Of a DNA stretch of 64,000 nucleotides, positions 32,618 to 40,087 are shown in pieces. The position numbers were made by a program, and so were the translations under genes. How positions within the stretch are numbered: position 1 is the first letter of the stretch; the number at the start of each line of letters is the position of its first letter. The stretch comes from a bacterium (GTDB lineage: Bacteria; Hinthialibacterota; Hinthialibacteria; OLB16). Below the pieces are notes generated by a model, which had not been told where the DNA came from, made no database searches, and saw only the letters and a program-made list of their open reading frames with translations. The stretch is from NCBI GenBank assembly GCA_022072055.1, contig JAJVIK010000018.1, positions 22,382 to 86,381 of the forward strand, read 5' to 3'.

Positions 32618-33766
32618 ATGGGAAATTCCGCTGGAACCCTGATGTCGCTTGATTTTGCCGAACTGGCCTCCCGTCCGATTTCGAAAGAAAGCCCGGTCCC
32701 CCTCTATGCCCAAGTTCAGGAGATTCTAAGCAATTTTATCCTCGAAAAGGCTCTGTCCGAAGGGGCCGAGTTCCCGACGGAGGCGCAGCTTTGCGAGATC
32801 TTTAAGGTCAGCCGGATCACCACCAAGCGGGCGTTGGATGAGCTGGTTCGGGAGGGGTTGATCCGGCGGGTCAAGGGGGTCGGGAATTTTGTTTCGGCCC
32901 CCGAGGAGGAGCTCGCCCCAAAACTTAAGAACTATGGTTTGATCGCGGAAGGGTCCTTTGACCTGTTCGCGAACAACTTTTACTCCAAGGTCTTCCAAGG
33001 GATCTATGAGAGCGTCAACCTGGAAGGAGGGAGTTTGATCTTCGCGCTTTCGGATCGTTCGGTGTCCAATGGGGCGAGTCTCCCGGTGCTGCTTCAAGCC
33101 CGTTCCATCTCCGGGTTGATTGTCCTGGGGTGCCTGGAGGAGGGTCTCCTGCTCTCGCTCAAGGAGCTGCGAGTCCCGATCGTTCTGGTGGACGACAACC
33201 GTTCGGGATTCAATCGGGTGGTGACCGACAACGCCCAGGGGACCGAGACCGCGATTCGCTATCTGGTGAAGAAGGGGCACGCGAAGATCGGCTTGGTGAC
33301 CTCCGATCTCACCACCAGCTTCCGGGAGCGCACGCAGGGGTATGCGCGGGCGATGAAACATCACGGTCTCTCCTCGCGCCCGGAATGGATCCGGATCGTG
33401 GAGCGGACCGAGGACCCGCATATACACCAGGTGTTTGGAGACCTATTGAGGTTGCCTGAGGGGGAGCGCCCCAGCGCGGTGTTCGCGGTCAACGATCATT
33501 TCGCCCTCAATGGCGTCCGAGCCGCCGCGGCACTGGGACTGCGGGTGCCCGAGGATGTGTCCATCATGGGTTTCGATGACACTCCGTTCGCCAAGGCCGC
33601 AACACCCAATCTGACCACCATCCGGGTTCAGAATTTCCGCATGGGCGAGCTTGCGGTCGCGGCGCTTCATCGCCTCATGGAAACCCGCCGCTCCGAGATC
33701 GAATGCATCGTGATGCCCACCGAATTGGTGGAGCGCGATTCGGTCGGGCCTCCGCGCGAGGCGTGA
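32618..33766 (+). CDS. GntR-type HTH / LacI-type effector-domain regulator
   Basis: About 382 aa from ATG 32618; ATG 32642 is also possible. The N-terminal 75 residues are a winged helix of the GntR family: VPLYAQVQEILSNFILEKAL, EFPTEAQLCEIFKVSRITTK, RALDELVREGLIRRVKGVGN. The rest is a LacI-like periplasmic-binding fold (KNYGLIAEGSFDLFANNF to GFDDTPFAKAATPNLTTIRV). This AraR-like fusion controls sugar utilisation genes and usually responds to a sugar. It is divergent from a secreted carbohydrate-binding protein, with overlapping promoters and a dyad between, so those genes are probably its targets. It converges with the nucleosidase gene, with one base between. Confidence 0.9.
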   Translation: MGNSAGTLMSLDFAELASRPISKESPVPLYAQVQEILSNFILEKALSEGAEFPTEAQLCEIFKVSRITTKRALDELVREGLIRRVKGVGNFVSAPEEELAPKLKNYGLIAEGSFDLFANNFYSKVFQGIYESVNLEGGSLIFALSDRSVSNGASLPVLLQARSISGLIVLGCLEEGLLLSLKELRVPIVLVDDNRSGFNRVVTDNAQGTETAIRYLVKKGHAKIGLVTSDLTTSFRERTQGYARAMKHHGLSSRPEWIRIVERTEDPHIHQVFGDLLRLPEGERPSAVFAVNDHFALNGVRAAAALGLRVPEDVSIMGFDDTPFAKAATPNLTTIRVQNFRMGELAVAALHRLMETRRSEIECIVMPTELVERDSVGPPREA

Positions 33767-33767
33767 T

Positions 33768-34616
33768 TCACTCCGCCAGCATCTCCAGCGCCAGCATGGC
33801 GGAGTTCCGCGCCGCGACCTCCATGAACTTGTCGATATCCGCTTCGGCGCGGCTGTCCGCGAAGTCGCTGATTCCGCGGATGATGACGCAAGGGACCTTG
33901 AACTGGTGGCAGACCTGCGCGACCGCCGCGCCCTCCATCTCCACCGCGTCCGCGCCGAGACCCTCGCGCAGTTCCCTGCGCTTTCCGGTCGAGGCGATGA
34001 AGGTGTCCCCCGAGGCGACCACTCCGCTCGTGACGCGAGGTTTTCGCCGCGTTCCGTCCACGACCGCCGCCATAAGGGCGACTCGCGCGGCGGCTAGCTC
34101 CGCGCGCGCGAGCAACTTTGTGTCGGCGGGGAAGCCTGTGGGGTTACGGGTCCCGGTAATCGGATTGGCGAATCCCCGGCGCGAGATCCCGTCGTCCGTC
34201 CATGTTCCCAGGTCATGTTGCGCCATGGTCGCCCCAATCACGACATCCCCCGGAAGGAGGTCGGGGCTGACCGCTCCCGCCACTCCCGTGAAGATCAAGC
34301 GCGTGGGCCGGAAGCGTTCGATCAGGAGCGCTGAGGCGATGGCCGCGTTGACCTTGCCGACTCCCGACTTGGCGAGCACGACCTTATTCTCGCCGATACT
34401 TCCGGTTGTGAAGGTCAACCCCAGGAGATCGTGGTCCTTGGGTTCCATCAGCCGATCTTTTACCAGGGAAATCTCGGCGTCGCAGGAGCCGAGAACCGCG
34501 GTGAGGACTCCACCCGTTTCAGCCATCGCGGAAGGGGAAGGCAGCGCGAGAGAAGCTGTCGCCAGGAAGACCAGAAGCGCGCGGGGATTCGCTCGAAAGA
34601 GGGTGAATTCCGTCAT
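33768..34616 (-). CDS. Exported nucleosidase of the MTA/SAH (PNP/UDP) family
   Basis: 282 aa. The enzyme body matches 5'-methylthioadenosine/S-adenosylhomocysteine nucleosidase: LAKSGVGKVNAAIASALLIE, RLIFTGVAGAVSPDLLPGDV, then SGVVASGDTFIAS, the substrate-site AVEMEGAAVAQVCHQFKVPC, and the catalytic Asp in VIIRGISDFADSRAE. Unusually, it begins with a signal peptide (ALLVFLATASLALPSPSAMA), so it should act in the periplasm or outside. Exported relatives may salvage purine nucleosides or toxic nucleosides from outside. Whether MTA, SAH or another nucleoside is the substrate cannot be read from the sequence. Confidence 0.88.
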   Translation of the reverse strand: MTEFTLFRANPRALLVFLATASLALPSPSAMAETGGVLTAVLGSCDAEISLVKDRLMEPKDHDLLGLTFTTGSIGENKVVLAKSGVGKVNAAIASALLIERFRPTRLIFTGVAGAVSPDLLPGDVVIGATMAQHDLGTWTDDGISRRGFANPITGTRNPTGFPADTKLLARAELAAARVALMAAVVDGTRRKPRVTSGVVASGDTFIASTGKRRELREGLGADAVEMEGAAVAQVCHQFKVPCVIIRGISDFADSRAEADIDKFMEVAARNSAMLALEMLAE

Positions 34617-34699
34617 GGATTTGGCTACTCTTTCAGGAAATCCTACAGCTCAGTTCTCCGCCTGTCATGCGCGGGGGTTTCCGGAAAGAGGAGTCGCCA

Positions 34700-35458
34700 A
34701 TGTCCACACCTCTCAAAGACCACAAGAAAGACCCCTTTAAGCGGATGGTGATCCTCGGCGAAAGCACGGTCGAGGGCGGGGGGTGGCTGATCCGCAAGGA
34801 GGACCGCTACGCGGATATCGTGGCGCGGCTGATCGGCGAGTGCCAGGGCGCGCCGATTGAATACATCAACAAGGGAATCGGCGCGAACGCCATCTCCCCG
34901 CGCAGTCCGGGGTATCCGGACTCTCGCAAGCCCAGCGCCCTGGAGCGCTACAAGACCGATGTGATCGAGAACCACCCCGACCTTTTCATCCTGGCCTACG
35001 GCCTCAACGACATGCGCGCGGGGATGCCGCTCGCGGAGTTCCGCGAGGACATGGCCACCATCATCCGGGAGGTGAAGGCGGCCTGCGACCCGGTGATGGT
35101 GCTGACCACGATCTACTACATGACGGGTTGGAGGAGCTGGGCCCCTTACGACAAGGGAAGTGTCGAGCTGACTCTCAAATACAACGAGACCATCAAGGGG
35201 TTGGCCGAGGAGTTCGGCTGCATCCTCGCGGATGTCTGGTCCGCCGAAGCCCCGATTGACTGGGCCATTCATTACGATGGGGTTCACGCCAACAAGGTTG
35301 GAAACCTGCTGATCGCCCACAAAGTGTTCGAGGCCATCGCGCGCGGCTGCAGTGGATTGACAAAGCGCGTTTACGAGGAGGACCTCAAGACCAAATGGAC
35401 GGAAGACACGACACGCGCCCGGTCGCACGGCGGCGATCCGTTTGTGAAGACCTGGTGA
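34700..35458 (+). CDS. SGNH/GDSL hydrolase
   Basis: 252 aa from ATG 34700 (AGAGGAG just upstream). The SGNH blocks are readable: block I MVILGESTVEGGGWL (nucleophile Ser in GES, in place of GDS), block II with GIGANAISPRSPGY, block III ILAYGLNDMRAG (GxND) and block V IHYDGVHANKVGN (DxxH). There is no signal peptide, so it is probably cytoplasmic. SGNH enzymes are esterases, often deacetylating sugars or lipids. It stands among sugar-processing genes and could remove acetyl groups from imported sugars; that is inference. The C-terminal 50 residues are charged and not obviously conserved. Confidence 0.85.
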   Translation: MSTPLKDHKKDPFKRMVILGESTVEGGGWLIRKEDRYADIVARLIGECQGAPIEYINKGIGANAISPRSPGYPDSRKPSALERYKTDVIENHPDLFILAYGLNDMRAGMPLAEFREDMATIIREVKAACDPVMVLTTIYYMTGWRSWAPYDKGSVELTLKYNETIKGLAEEFGCILADVWSAEAPIDWAIHYDGVHANKVGNLLIAHKVFEAIARGCSGLTKRVYEEDLKTKWTEDTTRARSHGGDPFVKTW

Positions 35459-35532
35459 GGGCATTGCGCGCGCGCGGCGACGGGCGGGAAATCGACCTCT
35501 CCGACATCCGTCTTTTGGAAGCCTAAGTTACC

Positions 35533-35560
35533 TTGACATTGCGTGGCGGTTATGTTAAAT
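35533..35560 (+). promoter_or_regulatory. Promoter of the short histidine kinase gene
   Basis: TTGACA (35533-35538), 16 nt, TTAAAT (35555-35560). The expected start site falls on or next to the ATG at 35568, so the mRNA is probably leaderless; no Shine-Dalgarno is present. Confidence 0.55.
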
Positions 35561-35567
35561 GTTGAAC

Positions 35568-36239
35568 ATGGCTGAGCTCATCCGGGCTTTCCATCACGAT
35601 CTTCGGTCAGTTGTAGGAAACATCCACGCCCATATCCAGTATTTACTGTCAGACCATGCCGGACCTTTGACTGGGGCGCAGCGGGAGAGTCTGGAAACCG
35701 CCGAGTTCAGCTTACGTCGGCTGGCGCTGATGACGGACAACCTGGCCCAGAGTGTGCGCGAGGAGTCCCTCTCCCTCAACCACCGCGAGCCGGTGGATCT
35801 CGAAGCCCTGGCTTTTTCCGTGGTTAAGGCATTCCAGGTGAGCGCGAGCCATGAGGGGATCACGCTTGATTTCGCTCGAAGCGGGGAAGACCCTTGGGTG
35901 CTTGGATCGGAGCTGCTCTTGGGCAGGCTCGCGGACAACCTGGTGTCCAACGCCCTCCGGTATACGCCCCAAGGTGGAAGGGTCTGTGTCACGGTCCGAG
36001 GCGAGCCGGAGTACGTTATCTTGGAAGTCCGCGACACAGGCATCGGGATTCCTCCGCACGAGATTCCGCGCGTCTTCGCGCGCGGCCATCGGACCGAGGC
36101 CGGGCGTGAAAAAAGCCCTGAGGGGATTGGAATCGGGCTGGCGATCAGCGAGGAGATCGCGAGCGCGCATGGGGCGCGGATCGAGGTGGAGTCCGAGGTG
36201 GGGAAAGGTTCCTGTTTCCGGGTGGTGTTTCCCGCCTGA
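35568..36239 (+). CDS. Short sensor-less histidine kinase
   Basis: 223 aa from ATG 35568 (an ATG at 35559 adds three residues). It consists only of the kinase core: a HisKA-type helix with the phospho-acceptor in AFHHDLRSVVGNIHAH, N box DNLVSNALRYTPQGG, G1 box VRDTGIGIPPHEIPRVF, G2 box GIGIGLAISEEIA and a final GKGSCFRVVFP. There is no membrane segment, PAS or GAF domain and no neighbouring response regulator, so both input and output partners must be elsewhere or come through protein contact. The gene appears to be transcribed as a leaderless message. Confidence 0.88.
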   Translation: MAELIRAFHHDLRSVVGNIHAHIQYLLSDHAGPLTGAQRESLETAEFSLRRLALMTDNLAQSVREESLSLNHREPVDLEALAFSVVKAFQVSASHEGITLDFARSGEDPWVLGSELLLGRLADNLVSNALRYTPQGGRVCVTVRGEPEYVILEVRDTGIGIPPHEIPRVFARGHRTEAGREKSPEGIGIGLAISEEIASAHGARIEVESEVGKGSCFRVVFPA

Positions 36240-36262
36240 CCTAGAGCGACAGTCGGCAAAGG

Positions 36263-37543
36263 CTAATCGCCCTCCCGCCCCTGTCTTCGCGCGCTCTCAT
36301 ACCCCCGGCTCGTGCAATACACCTTCACTTCGTAAGGCTGGAGGCGGAGCACGGTCTCTCCGCCGGTCACCTTCGCGGCTTCCTTCCCATAGAGCAGCTC
36401 AAGAGTCCTCGCTTCCAGGGGCTCGAGGCCCGCGACCACCACCCCCATGTGGCGCTGGTCGTTTTCGTTGACCACCACCAGCAGCCAATCTTCTCCCGCG
36501 CGACGAGCGAAAGCCCGAACGGAATCCGTGACCTCATCCTCCTTGGAGGGAATCACGGTGACCTTGGGTTGCACTCGGTCGGGCGCCACCAGAAACGGTT
36601 GAAGCGCCGACAGTTCGCTCACCAAGCTGTAAAGCGATTCTCGGAAGGACTCGGAAGTGAGGACCTCGGAACCCCAATAGAGAATCCCGGAGGCCCCGTG
36701 CGCGATCACGCTGTAAGCCATGAAACGCGACTCGGCGAAGGTCGGATAGGCCGCCTCCTTGTGGCCGTAATAGTCGCCCAGCTCGTGCCACGAAAAGGCC
36801 TGCATCACCATCCACACCGGTTTACCGCGCCCGATGGCCCCCCAACGGTCCGTGGCGTGGGCCATCCGGCCGACCAATCGCTCCTCCTTCTTGACCGGGT
36901 AGATGTCACACCCGGTGATATCGATCCAATCCATGTAGGCGCGCGCGAATTTGACATCGCTCTCCATCGCCTCGTTGATCCAAAACGGGCGCTTGCGCGC
37001 GTCGAGGGCGCGGATGAGTTCGATCCCCTCGCGCATCTTGGGCAGAATCTCCGACGCCTTCTTTTCCGAGTACTCATAGGCGAGGGGGGTTTGACGCCAC
37101 CATTCATCCCGGGTGGGGTAGATGTTCAATGTGCGGTGGAGGCCGCTATACGCGGTGAAATTCCAAACCACCTCATCCGGCCCTTCCCAGACCGCGAGCG
37201 CGGGGTGGTCTTTCACCGACTCGACCCGCTGGCGCAACTCCTCGGTCGCGCCGCCATCCACTCGGACCGGGAGAACCCCCTGGAGGCCCAAATCCTCCGC
37301 GCGGTCAAGGTCCTCCTTTCCGGTGACTCGCACCAGGTTCACTCCCGCGTCGACCATGCGCCTTGCGGCGCTCTCCTCCTTGGGGAACTCATAGAAGCCG
37401 AGGGGAAAGAGGGTTGCGCCGTCCTTCTCCAGGAAGCCGGACGGCTGCGCGAGAGCGGCGGATGCTCCCACCGCCAGGAGGAGTGTTGGGAGGAGAAGGC
37501 GAGGAAGTCGGACTGTGGTTCGCGTCGGATGAATGGGTCTCAT
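36263..37543 (-). CDS. Secreted TIM-barrel glycoside-hydrolase-like protein
   Basis: 426 aa with a signal peptide (LPRLLLPTLLLAVGASAALA). The mature start FLEKDGATLFPLGFYEFPKE and later AGVNLVRVTG, DHPALAVWEGPDEVVWNF, KRPFWINEAME, DIYPVKKEERLVG, GKPVWMVMQAFSWHELG and GASGILYWGSEV give the strand pattern of a GH5/GH42-like barrel; Glu in WEGPDE is a candidate acid/base. A beta-sandwich of about 90 residues closes the protein (VTVIPSKEDEVTDSVRAFAR onward). No known family was assigned with confidence and the substrate is unknown. It is convergent with the histidine kinase gene. Confidence 0.7.
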   Translation of the reverse strand: MRPIHPTRTTVRLPRLLLPTLLLAVGASAALAQPSGFLEKDGATLFPLGFYEFPKEESAARRMVDAGVNLVRVTGKEDLDRAEDLGLQGVLPVRVDGGATEELRQRVESVKDHPALAVWEGPDEVVWNFTAYSGLHRTLNIYPTRDEWWRQTPLAYEYSEKKASEILPKMREGIELIRALDARKRPFWINEAMESDVKFARAYMDWIDITGCDIYPVKKEERLVGRMAHATDRWGAIGRGKPVWMVMQAFSWHELGDYYGHKEAAYPTFAESRFMAYSVIAHGASGILYWGSEVLTSESFRESLYSLVSELSALQPFLVAPDRVQPKVTVIPSKEDEVTDSVRAFARRAGEDWLLVVVNENDQRHMGVVVAGLEPLEARTLELLYGKEAAKVTGGETVLRLQPYEVKVYCTSRGYESARRQGREGD

Positions 37544-37682
37544 GGATCGCCTCGTGGGATTTGCGTCGTTGACATGGAATCGGAGCTATCATCGCATACG
37601 GCGCGGAATTCACTAGACAGAGGTGGGTAAGGGGTTTGAAACCTCTGCTCTTCCCGAGGCGCCCTCACCGATGGAGTCGGGG

Positions 37683-39887
37683 CTACGGCGGTGGGAGTGA
37701 ATAATTCAAGTCGGTCGCGATGGCCCAATCCGGACCACTGGACCCGGGGATATTGTTCGCGAAGTCCGCGACGCTCAGGGTCCCGGTGTAGTTTTCCGTC
37801 CGCTGATGAGGCGTGCCTTCATCCAAAAGGATGTTGATGAACCACCGGACAGTCCTGGCCGGGGTCACCTCGTTCTCACTGAAGTCGATCGCGTAGTGGA
37901 CGCGAATCGAATAGGTTCCAGGCGTTACAATATCGCCCTCGAACGCGCTCAGCCTGTAGGTGGAATTCTCCTCCGATTCATCTTCCTCCAAATGCCCGCC
38001 GCTTGCCGTGTCGGTGTGTTCGTACCAAGCCACTTCACCGTTCGGTTCGACCACATAGAGCGTCATATAGATATTATTCAAGCTCCAGGTGAGAGTCACT
38101 CGAATATTATCCCTGGTGGCGGATGTCGCGGTGGGCGTGGGGGTAATCGTCGCCGTCCCAGTGATGGAGCCGGTGGGAGAAACAGTGGGGGTTTCCGTGG
38201 CCGAGCCGGTGGGCGTGGGGGTTTCCACGGTGGTCCCGGTTTCGGTCGGCGTCACGGTGGTGGTTTGAGTTTCGGTTTCCGTTGGTGTCGAGGTCACAGT
38301 ATCGGTCTTGGTCGGGGTGGGTGAGGCGTCCTGCCGACAAGAGCTGATCCCGGAAGCCAGCGCATCAAACTCCTGATTGGCCATGGTGGAAACGAAAATG
38401 ATGGCGTCGCTGTAGCTGGCTTCCATCGCCCTCAAATTGGCTTTTGCTTCCGCCGAACAGTTATAGGGATTCCCGAATCTGTCACACTTTTCAAGGACAC
38501 CGATTATTCGTTTGATGCGGTCCATGAAATTGTTGATTAGGATTTGGTAACCCTTGATTCTCTTAACATGAATATTGTCTGGGTCGTCGAATGAGGTCAC
38601 GAGGCAGTCGCAAGAGAGCGTGTTACCGGTTAAGAAGACCGCCATCATGTACAGCAGTCCAACCCTGCAACTGAAGTCGGAACAATTGAAACGATTCCTG
38701 GCAATAACCAGTACATCGTTCGCGCAGGCGTTCAGCGCTTCCACGTAAGTCCTGCCTTTGAGGCCGCCTTCACCGACAAACTCCTCGATCAGCTCGGGAG
38801 GCACCCTCGACAAGTCCGCCGTTCCGTTCACCGGTTGGCCATCGATTGATCCGGTGAAGTCAAAGATTGTGTCGCTTACAAAGCTGGCCTGGATGCTGTC
38901 CGGTCCGAGGCCGACCATGAGCGGACGCCCCATCTCGTCGAAGAAGACATCCATCATTCCATCTTCCGCGTCGTTTATCTCCAGCGATGTAATATCGATG
39001 AGATTTCCCTCCGGATCCTTGGTTCCGCGAACAATGGTATCCTCCGGAGAATGGCCGATCACCATGACAACGTCGTCATTGGGGTTGTTATTGATATCGA
39101 CCGATTCGTTAAACCCGCAGAAATCAAATCCCTGCTGGGCGGCGATCAGGACATCCACCAAGTCGGTCCGGCCATCGCCATTGAGATCGCAACCTGCTTG
39201 CTTTGCGCCGTCGATCAGGCGCAGAAGATCGCGCGAATGGTAGGAAGGGTTGCCCGGAGGAGTTGGCGTCCGAGTGAGAGTCGGGAACGTGGGGGTGCGG
39301 GTTCGAGTTGAGACGGGTAAGGTTGCGGTGCGGGTGGGAGTGGGCTGGGGGACCGTTGATGTTCGAGTCGGAGATGGCGGCGCCGGAGTGTCTGTCGGTG
39401 TCGAGGTCGGTGCCGGGACTGTGTGAGTGTGGGTCGGAACCAGGGTCGAAGTGGGCGTGGCGGTCGCGCTCGTTCCCATCAGCGCGCAGACCGTGTAATT
39501 GCCGGTCACCAGACCACCCCCGGCCTTGGAGGTGGCGTAGATTGTGTAATTCCCAAAGGGGGCGTTTGACAGGAAGAAGATCTCAGGATCGGAGGTCGAG
39601 GAATCCACCGAGGTTCCGGGCCCGGGACCGGAGAAGATCAGCAGCGCCTCATCAAAGTCCGGAGAGTCCACGTGAATCGTGAGGGGACCTCCGACCCAAA
39701 GAAGGGTGTAGATGTCCACCCGCGTGCCGGTGTCCTGTAGGATCCCGTCATCGCTCGACAGCGAACCGTTCAGGCACTCACCCGGGTTGAGGGGGGTGAA
39801 TTGGGAGCATGCCGGGAGAATTCCAGATCCCAAACCCAGCAGGGCGAAGACTGGGAGATAGAGCCTAGACCCATTGCGATTTCGCAT
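37683..39887 (-). CDS. Secreted multidomain protein with dockerin-like repeat and Thr/Pro linkers
   Basis: 734 aa. Signal peptide (LPVFALLGLGSGILPACSQF). Residues about 30-135 are a PPC-like beta-sandwich (DTGTRVDIYTLLWVGGPLTI). A Pro/Thr linker (TPTRTATLPVSTRTRTPTF) leads to a dockerin-like Ca-binding motif, DLNGDGRTDLVDVLIAAQQG. The middle domain (about 265-530) has several cysteines and matches nothing I know. A second linker rich in TETET/TPTGS (about 535-605) precedes a C-terminal DUF2135/YfaP-like sandwich (RVTLTWSLNNIYMTLYVVEP). The region coding for the middle domain is visibly more AT-rich than its neighbours, hinting at a separate origin. No W-x-L-Y tail. Possible role: surface scaffold or adhesin. 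Confidence 0.72.
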   Translation of the reverse strand: MRNRNGSRLYLPVFALLGLGSGILPACSQFTPLNPGECLNGSLSSDDGILQDTGTRVDIYTLLWVGGPLTIHVDSPDFDEALLIFSGPGPGTSVDSSTSDPEIFFLSNAPFGNYTIYATSKAGGGLVTGNYTVCALMGTSATATPTSTLVPTHTHTVPAPTSTPTDTPAPPSPTRTSTVPQPTPTRTATLPVSTRTRTPTFPTLTRTPTPPGNPSYHSRDLLRLIDGAKQAGCDLNGDGRTDLVDVLIAAQQGFDFCGFNESVDINNNPNDDVVMVIGHSPEDTIVRGTKDPEGNLIDITSLEINDAEDGMMDVFFDEMGRPLMVGLGPDSIQASFVSDTIFDFTGSIDGQPVNGTADLSRVPPELIEEFVGEGGLKGRTYVEALNACANDVLVIARNRFNCSDFSCRVGLLYMMAVFLTGNTLSCDCLVTSFDDPDNIHVKRIKGYQILINNFMDRIKRIIGVLEKCDRFGNPYNCSAEAKANLRAMEASYSDAIIFVSTMANQEFDALASGISSCRQDASPTPTKTDTVTSTPTETETQTTTVTPTETGTTVETPTPTGSATETPTVSPTGSITGTATITPTPTATSATRDNIRVTLTWSLNNIYMTLYVVEPNGEVAWYEHTDTASGGHLEEDESEENSTYRLSAFEGDIVTPGTYSIRVHYAIDFSENEVTPARTVRWFINILLDEGTPHQRTENYTGTLSVADFANNIPGSSGPDWAIATDLNYSLPPP

Positions 39888-39968
39888 GACAACCTCTTTC
39901 CTCAGGGGAACGATTCGAGGCAGGTCATTTGCGGTGGAATCTCAGTGTGGTTCCGGGCTGAGGGATTC

Positions 39969-39997
39969 ATTTTCGGAGGGGAACTCGGGGCTGTCAA
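39969..39997 (-). promoter_or_regulatory. Promoter of the dockerin-like protein gene
   Basis: Minus strand: TTGACA (39992-39997), 17 nt, GAAAAT (39969-39974). Start site near 39962, about 75 bases before the ATG. Confidence 0.55.
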
Positions 39998-40087
39998 CAA
40001 GAAAGAATACGGACAAGCCCCTTCACATCCCCGAAAACATCTAAGGGGGCTCCCCTCGGTCCGGTGGAAGGCTGTGGTTCCTCGGCT

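Noticed and set aside
38100-38340. Tandem-repeat-like DNA, considered as a CRISPR or satellite
   Set aside because: It is coding low complexity (Thr/Pro/Glu linker) of the dockerin-like protein; repeats are short and irregular with no spacers.
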